This document shows positions 47,801 to 57,900 of a DNA stretch of 64,000 nt, piece by piece. How positions within the stretch are numbered: position 1 is the stretch's first letter; the number at the start of each line of letters is the position of its first letter. This stretch comes from Pleodorina starrii (lineage: Eukaryota; Chlorophyta; Chlorophyceae; Chlamydomonadales; Volvocaceae). The translations under genes and the position numbers were made by a program. The notes under the pieces are model-generated. The model saw only the letters and a list, made by a program, of their open reading frames with translations. It did not search any database and was not told the DNA's origin. The DNA is taken from assembly GCA_030267565.1 (NCBI GenBank), contig BRXU01000030.1, positions 372,001-436,000 of the forward strand. Direction: 5' to 3'.

Positions 47801-50800
47801 TCACGCCGGCATCACCGCCGCCGCCACCACCACCATCCTTGTCCCCCGCCGCCGCCGCCGCCGCCGCCGCCGTCAGCACCGGCGGCAGCGGCGGCCGCAG
47901 CCGCAGAACCCCATTGAAGACGTAAAGACGGGAGTTCGGCGCCTCGCATTCCACGACGGCGGCGGCGGCGCCGCCGCCGCCGCCGCCTGCCAGCAGCCTC
48001 AGCTGCTCCGGCGCCGTGCCCAGCGCTCGCGTCTGAGTGGGTGCGGCGCGTATCTTGAGGTTGGTCTCTCCGTCCAGGTTCATGGTCTCCACATAGCAGC
48101 TGCCCTCCGGGTTAGATGACGCCAGCAGTACGACATCGGCGGGGAGCGGCTCGTCGCGGCGGATGCGGAGGAGGTCGCCCACTCGGATGCGGCGCCAGGA
48201 CAGAGTCACGAAGGTACCTGCGGCGGCCCGGAGGAGGCGGAGGCGGAGGCGGGGGCGGAGGTGGGTTGGCGGCGGCGGTTGCCAAGCTTCTTCCCCAGTT
48301 GTTTTCCGCTTCACCCCGCCAAAGCCAGCCATCCGCTGCCGCTGCTCCGCGCGTGCTGCCTTTGCCGTACATCCTCGGGCTCGCAATCTTTTCGCAAACC
48401 CAGCCGTTCCTTCCCCCGCTCTCTTTCCCCACCTCCAGCCCTCCCCCCCTCTCCCTGCCCCTCCCCCTCCCCCTCTGCTCACCCGTGGCCGCATCCAGAA
48501 CCTCCGCCGGTCTGCTGTTGACGGTTTGGTCCTGTTGGTGGCGTTTGAAGTCCTCCCTCGCCTCCTTGATCATGGACACACCCACCACCAGAACCAGGGG
48601 TGTCCAGGTGGTCCAGGGACTGAGGCAGGGGGGGGAGGGGCAGAGAGGGGAGGGAGGAGGGAGGGAGGGAGGGGGAGGGGCAGCGAGGGGTTCAGGAGCG
48701 GGGAAAGCAGGGGGGGGACGAGGGGGGAAGGAGACAACGGGAACCGGGCCACTCGGCAACGAAAGCTCTCAAGCAGCAGGAGCAGCGACAGAACCCCCTT
48801 CTGGCTGGCGGTGGCCGTCCGTCAGTCCGTCCGTTGGTCCCGGCGTGTAGTGGACCAGGGGTGTGGGGCAGGGGAGGTGAGATGAGGCGGTGTGGGGCAG
48901 GGGAGGCGGGCGCGCCCTCCAGTCCTCCACCGCTGCTCTCCCCCCTCTCCCCCCTCTCCCCGCCCGCCCCCTCTCCCCACCCCATACGAATCGCAGTCCG
49001 CCCCTCAGCCCGGTTGCATTGGTACTCTTCACGCCAAGGTTGCGTTGGTACCACTTTTGGTGGTTTGCAGTCGTCTGCTGCGATTGACCGGTGCCGCCTT
49101 TGCTTCACACACCATTCATCACCGCCCTCCAGCTGCCCTTTGGCCCTTTGGCCCTTTGACTCTTTGGCTCTTTGACTCTTTGGAAGGAGGGTTGGGTTGT
49201 TGGACACCCACATCGCGCGCAGTGGCGTGGAGCTCTTCCTGGTACTGCAGGTGCCGTACACACACTTCTGCCCGGTGCGATATCGGCTGCGGCTGCGGTT
49301 TCGGGTGCCGGTGCTGGTGCTGCAAGGTGGGGTGGGGGGTGGGGGGTATATGCGGACATGCGGATGTGGAAGGGGCCGCGGGAGGGCCGCAGCAACCCAA
49401 GGCAGGCCACGGCCACCACCACGCCTGCACGTTTACCGTGTTGTTGGGCCTCCACCTCCACTCCCCCTCTTCACAGCTCGCCCCGCTCGTGGCCCCCTCC
49501 CCTCAGCCGTCTCCGTCTCCGCTGCGGTATCGTTTTTTTTACCCCGCAGCTTTCCCCGCCCCCCCCCCGGGGCTGCACTGTTGCGGCACCCGGAGGGTTT
49601 GGGGCCGCTCTCTTCCGCCCCGAGATCGGTCCGCCCTCCCCCATTTGGATGTCCATGTCCATGTCCATGTCCATGTCCATGAGTACATCCCCCCACAGCC
49701 CGGCTTTCGGTGACCCGCCCCCGCCCGCTACCGCTTTCCCTCGCTCCACACCGGCAGGGTGTGGCAACGCGGCAACGCGGCCGCTGCTGGGGCTGGGGCC
49801 GCTGATGCTGGGGCCGCTGGGGCTGCAGGGACGGTGCCCGCGCTCTGGGCAAGGGGGGGCATACCGCTCCATGCCCGGGCAGCTTTCCGGGGTCGCTGCC
49901 GATGCAATTCCCTCCCCTCCCAACACACACACTCACACACACAACGTGGGGGGGGGGAGTGGTCCAGCGAAGCGCCCGAATGCCTCCTGCCCCGGTGACC
50001 CGTGCAACTGCCCCGCAGCAACTGGGCTGCAGCGGCGTCCACTCCCTGGTCCACTCCCTGGTCCCTGCTCCTCTCCCCGCTCCTCTCCCCGCTGCCCAGT
50101 GCCCACTCCGCCCTCTGATCCCTGCAGTGCAGTGCGCACCGGTGGCGCCAGAGCTGCTCCCCCCCCGCTCCACCCAGCAGCAACTGGGGAGAGGGCTGCG
50201 GTTCCGAGGTTGCCAGCCATCGCCATTTGCCGCCGGTGACACTGCCACTGCTTTGCCGCTGCTGCTGCTGCTGGTGCTGCTGCTGGTACCGCCGCTCGCG
50301 TGATGGCGGCAGCAACAGCAGAACCGCCGCCGGCGCGGCCCGCTGCCGCTGCAGCCGCTCATCGCTTCCCTCATCCCACCATCTCCCTCATCGCTCCCCC
50401 CAAACACCCCCCTGCGCCAGAGGCGCCCGCGGCCCCAGGACCGAACTTTGACTTTTCTTCTTTTCTCTCTCTCCTCTTTTCCTCTCCTTTTTCGTTTACT
50501 CTTCCTCTACTCTTCTTCTTTATCTCTCCTCTTTCCGTTATCCTTTGTGTCCTCTTCTTCTTTTTCTTCTTCTCACCGTACGGGGCTCCAGGGAGTGAGG
50601 GACATTGCGGCCATGAGCGTGAAGAAGATGTTGGCAACTCGCCTGCGGGGGGGGAGATAAAAACAGGAAAGGAAAGGAAAGGAAAGGAAGGGGTGGAGAG
50701 GATGAGTAGCAGGTGAGGGAGGAGGAGAAGGAGGAGGACGGAGGGAGAGGTAAGGGTACAGTACTAATAAAAAGCGCCAAAGATAGATCCCGTGACGTTG

Positions 50801-51525
50801 CATTGGAAACGTCTAAATTGGAAACCTTCGATCAACAAAAGAAAACGCGGACAAAGGTCTCGCGAACCGGACACCGACTCCAGAGGCGGTCGCTGCCACC
50901 CAAGCAGGAAGAAAGCACTCGTTTAAAGCGCCGTACAACGCTCTACAGCGTCGTCGTACAGTACTGCTGCTGTCGGCCCCGCCAGCACGTGTGTCAAGGC
51001 GCAGGTTCCTACCGCCCGCTCGGGGTTAGGGGGGAGGGGGGGTGCCGATCCACAGCCCGCGTCCTCGGATCGGCATTGTGCCGACATTGCGCTCCGCTCC
51101 GCTCACACATACATGCACGCGGTAGGTGCGCAGTAGGATGCGGGCGATGCGGGCAATGCGGGCGACGCCCTCCTTCCCCTCCTCTCGCCACCCCTCACAG
51201 AGGAGGGGGGCATGGAAACGGTCCCATGGGCACGAACTGGTTCGACCCCCTGACTCCCTTGCGTTCCGATGCGCCGCCGGGCACACGTACCCCTGCCCCG
51301 GCTCGTCACCCCGGCACGCCCCCCTTTCCCTCCCAGGCGGCACGCGCACCTGTACTGCTCAAACAGCGCCTTTGGCAGGTAGGAAATCAACGTGTATTTT
51401 GTTGTCGAGGCGTAATTGCCCCGAAAGGGGAGCTCCGCGGTGCCGCAAACGGGCACTACCCGCGTCTCCTCGACGCCGGCTCCGGTGCTTCTTCGGGCAC
51501 GGAGACGACGCCATTGCTCGAACAT
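35875..51525 (-). CDS. P4-type ATPase, phospholipid flippase (copy 2) with long C-terminal extension
   Basis: Sixteen exons join in phase to 2,055 residues: 51525-51350, 50642-50577, 48619-48483, 48217-47435, 47083-46817, 45110-44828, 44606-44300, 44115-43786, 43496-43074, 42712-42605, 41694-41361, 40732-40508, 40157-39886, 39528-39420, 38886-38712, 38047-35875. It starts at ATG after an in-frame TAA. Intact motifs: [40 protein letters not shown] (Asp about residue 534), [13 protein letters not shown] and GDGANDVGM, with membrane segments to the end of exon 15. Differences from copy 1: about 130 Gly/Ala-rich residues inserted after the DGETNLK region (47530-47900), an Asn-Ser-Gly insert in the nucleotide-binding domain, and a 724-residue final exon rich in Gln, Ser, Gly, Ala and His. 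Most intron positions and phases match copy 1. Role as for copy 1; the extension may be regulatory (inference). Confidence 0.92.
36240..36295 (-). repeat. histidine and glutamine codon runs
   Basis: CAC/CAT and CAG codon runs in the last exon of flippase 2, encoding about ten His and a short Gln stretch. A second, Gln-rich run is at 37870-37985. Confidence 0.9.
38566..38594. repeat. TTTTAGGG-like motif in a flippase 2 intron
   Basis: Two to three degenerate TTTTAGGG units in the intron between the exons at 38712 and 38047. Confidence 0.5.
39167..39198. repeat. interstitial telomere-type repeat, four perfect units
   Basis: Four consecutive perfect copies of CCCTAAAA (TTTTAGGG in complement) in the flippase 2 intron between 38887 and 39419. 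Confidence 0.9.
41120..41328. repeat. 14-bp minisatellite in a flippase 2 intron
   Basis: About 14 copies of CCCCCGCCCCCTCT, nearly perfect, in the intron between the exons ending at 41361 and starting at 40732. The array ends about 30 bases from the donor. Confidence 0.95.
41816..42232. repeat. 30-bp minisatellite with higher-order structure
   Basis: Fourteen copies of a 30-31-bp unit built around GACCCACGGGTCACATGGAC, in the flippase 2 intron 41695-42604. Unit variants differ in the last ten bases (ACAAGCC, CACATGCC, ATGCGAGGCC). They run in the order a-b-b-c, a-b-b-c, b-c, b-c, then two diverged units. Confidence 0.97.
44131..44156 (+). repeat. dispersed repeat (CCGCAGCGG family)
   Basis: GGGTAAAAAGAAAATGTCGC then AGCGAG, just upstream of an acceptor in flippase 2. 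Related to 57295-57323, 49515-49545 and 28343-28377. Confidence 0.55.
44633..44682. repeat. interstitial telomere-type repeat (TTTTAGGG)
   Basis: Four to five imperfect TTTTAGGG units in the flippase 2 intron, close to the acceptor of the exon at 44606. Confidence 0.8.
45600..46660. other. compositionally distinct insert within a flippase 2 intron
   Basis: The 1.7-kb intron between 45110 and 46817 contains about 1 kb that is AT-richer and free of the G/C tracts that fill the other introns of this gene. A roughly 70-bp direct repeat occurs at 45619-45693 and 45803-45873 (shared core GAGAGTGTCGACATTCCTGC). The right end carries a short tandem of ACAGTCC near 46621-46650. No transposase-like reading frame or terminal inverted repeats were found. 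It may be a degenerate mobile element. Confidence 0.5.
49515..49545 (-). repeat. dispersed repeat (CCGCAGCGG family)
   Basis: CTCCGCTGCGGTATCG followed by an eight-T run and ACCCC, in the 1.9-kb second intron of flippase 2. It is the reverse complement of the copies at 44131 and 57295. Confidence 0.55.
49649..49682. repeat. CATGTC hexamer tandem
   Basis: Five to six copies of ATGTCC in the second intron of flippase 2. Confidence 0.9.
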
Positions 51526-54500
51526 AAGAATACCTTATCTACCACCGAGATATGCTTGAAGGCGTCGTCTTCCGAGAGTTTAGCGGAGACATGGCGTGAC
51601 CGCGTACTTCCAGCGCTGCCGCTCCTGAAGAATTGACCATGCGTAGTCAGGTTTTTTTTGCCGGATTATAGGTATTGCGATGGTAACTATGAGGCGATTT
51701 GCCGCGGCGTTGAACTGCCACTGGAACGCGCCTGTCGGACACTAAACAAGAATTGCAGAGTTACGTGCCGCCTTTGCGCGTTATGCATAAAGTCCTATAA
51801 GTCAAGAAGTTGTGCGCAAGTGTAACCGGATAGATTATGGTGGCAGTGACATAACTTGGAAGACGAGCGAGCGGGATTTGCGGAAACTCTGCTCGTACGT
51901 GTATGCCAGAGCCCTGGTCTCACGTATTCAATTCATAAGAGACGAGTAAACGGAATAACGATTGGGGTTTTGCCATGATGCACGTTGGAAGTCTGACAGT
52001 CGTTTGAGTGTCGACGCTTTTCAGAATTTACAGATGCATGCCCATCTTGACATTGCGCATAGATATGAGCTTCACACGCGCTATTGCAAACACAACCTGG
52101 GCTCAGGCCATGACGAATCGCTCTCGCATGATTCGTCGGGCGGTGCCTGAAGACGGTTAGTCATAACCGCCATCCCCGGCATTCGACGCGACGACGCCCG
52201 AGGCTCGATGCAGAGGGGCTCCCGCGTTTCAGGCCGAGCTTCAGACAGTACCTATCTGTGCTTCACTGCTTCTGGATAAACTTGCCCTTGTCCTGGTGCT
52301 GACGGTTACCAGTTTCGGCTGTACAATTCAGCAGACACACAGTAGTCGGACAAATCTAGTCAGATCCACTGCTGCAGGGACGAGGACGTGATTGATGTTC
52401 ACACTTAATTCAGGGACGTGGGTTACGCACCATCCACAATGTCTTAATGTACGATGCGCCTCCTCTGGACGTAGCCAGATTTCTCTTCAACCTTTCTCTA
52501 ATTATGTAAAGCGCTTGGGACGACACCAGCGCTGTCAGCGCTGTCTGAAAAACTTGCGCTGTCCCTCGCCCTGGTCGTTTTCCGGTGCAATGCACGGCCA
52601 GCCCGAGCCAGCTCTGGCCCGCTGGCTGTACCCTTCCGAGGACCTGGAGTCCACTAACTGTTGACACCAACATAAGCGCCTCGCGTTTAAGCGGCCACGG
52701 GCCTTAGAACGGCCTCCCTCTCACCATAAGCCACCTTCTCCCTCCCCCGTTTGCTGTCGTCGTTCGCTCCTTCATAATTCCAAAGTCTGTCTACCTGCCT
52801 CCGCGGCCTGTGCTGCCAGGCATGGGCGATGTCATATGCACAAGTCAGGAGTGAGTCAGTGTTCCGGAGGAGTAAATAGGATGTGCATGTCATGCTGCCA
52901 AGTACCACGTATGCACGACAGGCGCACACCCCTTCGGCCCTCCCCCGCCCCAACGCACGCGCGCACGGCCGCATTACATCACACCACACCGGGTCACGGG
53001 GCTCCTCCGTGGGGCGTCCCTGTGTCGGAGCAACACATGGGCTGTGCATACCGGTACACAAGCAAAGTCGTTCCACTTCAAACCAAACGTGCAATGGGTC
53101 AAACGCGCAACGTCTGGCGCGCGTGCATGTGTTTGTGTATGTGCGCGGCGCATGGGGCCTTCCGGCTGCCGCTTCCGGCGCTGTCCCTCGCTTTCGGCGC
53201 TGGGTCCTGGGGCTGCAGCGCACACCTCCCCCCATCCGCTGCATCGGCCCCACCTTCCGTCGTCCGTCCTCCTCCCCCTCGCCCCTCTCCGTCCTTCGGC
53301 GCTGCGAGGCGCCTCCACACCACACCACACCACACCGCCTTCACACGCGCGCGCACGGAAACCCCCCCTCCCGGGGGGGTGGAGGGGGCGGCACATCCAC
53401 AGCTGGTGGGGTTATCCACGTATAGGCCGGAGCCCGTGAACGGTAACGTAACAGGTGGTGGGGACGTTGGCCGCCCCACCAGACGGGGTGCAAACAGCGA
53501 CACGCGCTGCCTCCGAAACCAGAGCGGCACACGTGATGGGCTGCGCAGCCGCCGTCAGCCGTGCCATCTCGTCCCACGCGAAAACGGCGCTGGACCGGCG
53601 CTCTTCTGCCCCGTCAGGGACCTGTTAGGCCGCCGCCGGCCACAAGCCGCGGCCAGGCCACGCACGCGCCCGAGTCTGAGCCCGAGTCTGCCGTGCCCCA
53701 GACGGCGGCGCCAGCGCCAAGCTGGAGACTCACACCTGCCAGCTGCAGCCTAGTAGCCGGCGCGCTCTCTCTCCACACACACACACATAGACAGCCAGCC
53801 AGCCTTACATGCGGGCGCACATCTACAGTACAGTACAGACCAGACCTGGCCAAGCTGTCCAAACGATGCGGTCCGCCAATGCGGTGCCCCAGTGAGGCAA
53901 GGCGAGGCAGGGCAGGGCAGCGGGTGTGGCGGCCAGTGGAACTGGGGCGGCCGCGACACTGACCCACTGGCGCCGGGCGAGGTGGTGTCAGACACCCCCA
54001 CCACCACCCATGCTGCCCCGTCGCACGCAACATCACGGCTCGACCCCAGGATCCCCCAACCCAACCCCGCCCCTCACACACAGAAACACAGTCGTGTCAG
54101 TACCACTGTCTAGTTGGGTGCGTAATGCAGCGGGTATTCAAGGCAATTTCAGGTCAGGCCGTGTCGTATCAGGTCGCGCGGGCGCTGCTGGCTGTCCTTG
54201 TGTCCTTGTCGGCCCATGACCCATCATCGCCCAGCCGGAGCCGGAGCCGGAGCCGCAGCGCAGGTGGTGCCCAATGTACCCATCATCACCATCATCCATC
54301 GCGTACGATGAAACCCAAGCGCGTACGTTTGGGTTCTGCCCTTAACCCCCCTTCTTTCTTCCCCCACTGCTGCACGACCCGAACCGACCCGACCCCGGGC
54401 GTCGATGAGGCTTGCCCTCCTTCGCAGCAGCTGGGGTGGACTGGACACCGGCGGTCACCCGGGGGGAGTGGGGGCGGGTGGGCACCTCCACTTCCTCTCC

Positions 54501-54973
54501 ATGGATTTGCGGATTTGCCACACACACCCACTCCAGCAGCAGCAGCAGCAGGTGGAAGGCGGGAGGCGGGGGTAGGTAGGGTACGCGCAGGGCGGAGTCG
54601 CAGCGATTGGAACTGAGGCGGCGTTGGCGAGGGGGGAAGGCGGGTACCACACCCGCCCCGTCCCCCCCCCCTGTCCTCCGGCCCTCGAAGACACAACCGG
54701 GGGCGCGGAACCACCCGCAATACGGGGCCGCGGAACCACCTCCTCAAGTGCCCCACATCCACATCCTGTGCCGGCCCGGCTCGTCCCCGCCGCCTTGCTA
54801 ATACACGCGCACGCACGCGCGCGCGCACGCAACCCCGACAACCCCCATATCGGCTACGATGGCGGCGGTGTTGTGTCCCGCTGGGCCTGAGGCGCCGGTG
54901 GTTGGGTGGTGGGTCGGTGGGTCAATGCCTGGGCCGGTGGGTCAGTGGTTCAATGGTTGGCTCAGTGGTTGGT
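51526..54973. other. intergenic region between flippase 2 and DIC1
   Basis: The part nearest flippase 2 (51526-52690) is AT-richer, without low-complexity tracts, and should hold its promoter. The part nearer DIC1 (52690-54973) is G/C-tract-rich and should hold the DIC1 3' UTR. No exon was supported on either strand. A dispersed repeat copy is at 53409-53451. Confidence 0.5.
53409..53451 (-). repeat. dispersed repeat, copy 2
   Basis: Reverse complement of the 6849-6891 element. About 40 bases match with few differences, including the core GTTACCGTTCACGGGCTCCG. Confidence 0.7.
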
Positions 54974-57900
54974 TCAGTGCCTGGTCAGGTCTGCGTCGCT
55001 CTTCCTCGCAATCTCCACCACCGCGTCCAGCTTGGCAATCTCCAGATCCTCGAACTTCTGTCCCTTCTCCGGCTTTGACGTGATGCGCAGGTTGGGGCTG
55101 AGCTTGAGCGAGGTGACTGCGCCCTTGTCGTCACCCACCAGCACGATGGGCTGCTTGGGGTTGAACACCAACTTGGTCAGCTTGGCCTTCTTGACAACCT
55201 GGAGAGGGGAAGGGAGGAGGGAGGGGGGAGGGAGGTTGGAGGTGATGGGGCCGGGGGGATGGGGCCGGTGTGTGTGTATGTGTGTGTTGAGGGCCGAGGG
55301 GAGCCGGGGGGTGAGAAGGGTGGGTGAGGACCGCACGGAAGAACCGCACGGAGGAGGGCGGGAGAACGGGGGCGAACCGACCCGCAGCAAAGCAACGGAT
55401 ACGTATATACATAAATACGTAAATTCCCCCCCTCCCTCCCTCCCCTCGCCAGTCCCCACCTTTTGGCTGCACAGCGGCAGCAGCTTGTTCTGCGCCAGAT
55501 CAAACACATGCACCCGCCCGTCGTCAGTCACCGCCGCAAACACGGTTGCCGAGTAGGGCGCCCAGGCCACATCGCCGATGGCGTCGTTGAGGTCGAAGCT
55601 CATGACGGGCTGCTTGGCGTCGTGCATGTCCCACAGCTTGATGGTCCAATCGGCGGAGGAGGAGAGGAACATGGAGGGGTGGATGTGGTTCCAGCTGACC
55701 GCGTATACCGACAGGTGGTGCGCCACGTAGGTGGAGAGGTACTGGCTCGAGTAGGCCTTGGAGCAGCGGTGGATGGCGCCCTCCTCGGTGCCCACCAGGT
55801 AGATGGACTCCTGGCCGGGCATCTGAGGGGGGGGGGGAGGGAGGTGGGGGGGAGGGAGAGGAGAGGGAGGGCAGGGAGAGGGCGAGTGGTTCGGTTAGGG
55901 AGAGGGGGTGGAGGAGAGGTGCAAGAGGAGGGCGGCCCGCCCCCCCTCTCATCCGAGCCGAGCCACCTCCCACACGCCACACAGCCCAGGACGCCGCCAC
56001 GCAGCCAATCCCCCCTTCCCCCCCTTCCAGAACCCGCCACCCACCTTACCCCTTCCCTCTGCTGCCTGGCTAGCTATCCCCGCCTCCCACCCGCCTCCCA
56101 CCCCCCTCCTTGTGCCCCCTCCCTCCCTCCCTCCCCGCCCCCACCCCTCCCCACCCCAAGGAGGCACTCCCCCTATTACCCCTACCTTGCAAAAGTCCAT
56201 GCAGCATCCTCCCGCCGGCCCCGACGCCGCCGGGTCCTCCTCGCTCGTCTCCCCCGCCTTGACCACCCTCAGCTTCATGAGGCACTCGGGGATGAGCTCA
56301 CTCTTTGTGAGAGTCCACAAATTGACATTGCCGTCACTGCTGATGGAAACAAAGTGGAGAGCCTTCTGGGCCTCGTCCACCTGGGGACACCGGGGCAGAC
56401 GTAGACGCAGGGGGAGGGGGAGGTTGGAGGGGAGCGGTGCTGGTGTGGGTGCTGGTGCGACAGGCCGGGCTCTCTCAGTGACCTGATGACCCCTAGAGGG
56501 GGGCCGTCCCCACTGCCCCACTGCCCCCTGCCCGCCAGCCGGCTCCCCCGCCCCCGTTCCACCCCGCCCGCCTGTCTACGCTGCCCCTCCGCGCCACACA
56601 CCCGCCTTTCCGCCACTGCCCCCTTTCCGTGTGAGGGAGAAGAGCAAGCGCGAGACCAGACCGTGAGAAGTACCCGACAAAGACCGCGAGCAAACCCGAA
56701 CAGCCCCTGGACCTCCCACCCCCCCCACCCTCCCCCCCGCCCCATCGGACTTGTCCTACCTTCCCCCTCGCCTTCCCCCTCCCCCTCGCCGCCCTCCTTC
56801 CCCCCTGGCCCCCGCAACCCGCCCCCCCCCCTGTCCCACCCCGCCCCCCCTCCTCCCCCCCACCCACCTGCCACACCACCTGCCACACGGGGTCGCTGTG
56901 TTTGCCCGTGCGCACAGACGCCTGGTATATCGGCTCGTCCTTCTTCAGCCGTACGTCGTACACCAGTACGGTACCGTCGTAACAGCCCACCGCCAGCAGG
57001 TTTGCGTATTCGGGATGGAAGTGAACACACATGACGCCGCTTTCGGTGTGGAAGGTGTACTCGGGGTGGGAGGGGTTCTTGAGCGAGTAGATATTGATGA
57101 GGCCGCTGGCCTGCTTCAGGAACTCATAGCTGCCGTACCCCACCGCAAACATGTCGTCGTACAGCGGGTTCCAGCAGATGCTCGTCACCTGCCGCCGCTT
57201 CGACTTCTCGCTGGAGAACTTCCACAGCGGAAGCAGGGAGCCCTCGCCGGGCCTGAGCGACCGGGGGTGGGGTGGGGGGGTGGGGGGCGGGCAGGGGGTA
57301 AAAAGAAGATACCGCAGGGGAGAGAACGGGGGGTTATTTGTATACGACCGAGGTTGATAATATACGTGCAAGGCCAAGGGGCGACCGAGGGCGGGGTGGG
57401 GGGCCCGGGAAAAGGGGACCGGAGGCGGATTGGAACCGAGGGGGAAACGGAGTCGCGTTAGTGGGGGAGGTTAAGAGGCAAGGGGGCCCTTGCGGGCCTC
57501 GAGGGGATTTGGGACACCACGCGCAGGGTGGGTGGGTGTGGGTGGGGTGGGTGGGGGCGGTGGTCGCCTCCCCCCCTCCTCCCCACGGCATCGTCCCCAC
57601 GCGACCAGCCGCCAGCCAGCCAGGCGGCGAGCGGGCACCCACAGGTCCCGGCAGCGACAGCGACAGCGGCAGTAGCCTGGCGGCGTTTCCATACTCCAGC
57701 GACGCTGCGGGCCGGGCCGGGGCCTATCCGTTAGCCACAAAGGGGCGGGCACTCCACCCCACCCAGGGGATGGGGGAGGCGAGCTGCGCTGCATCTTGGA
57801 CCTGGGTGGCCCCGAGTGGGGTCCGGGGGCAGGGCGGGCGCCCGTGCGGGCCAAAGTGGGTTTCAGCGCCACCCAGCCCCACTTGGTCCGCACTTGGTCC

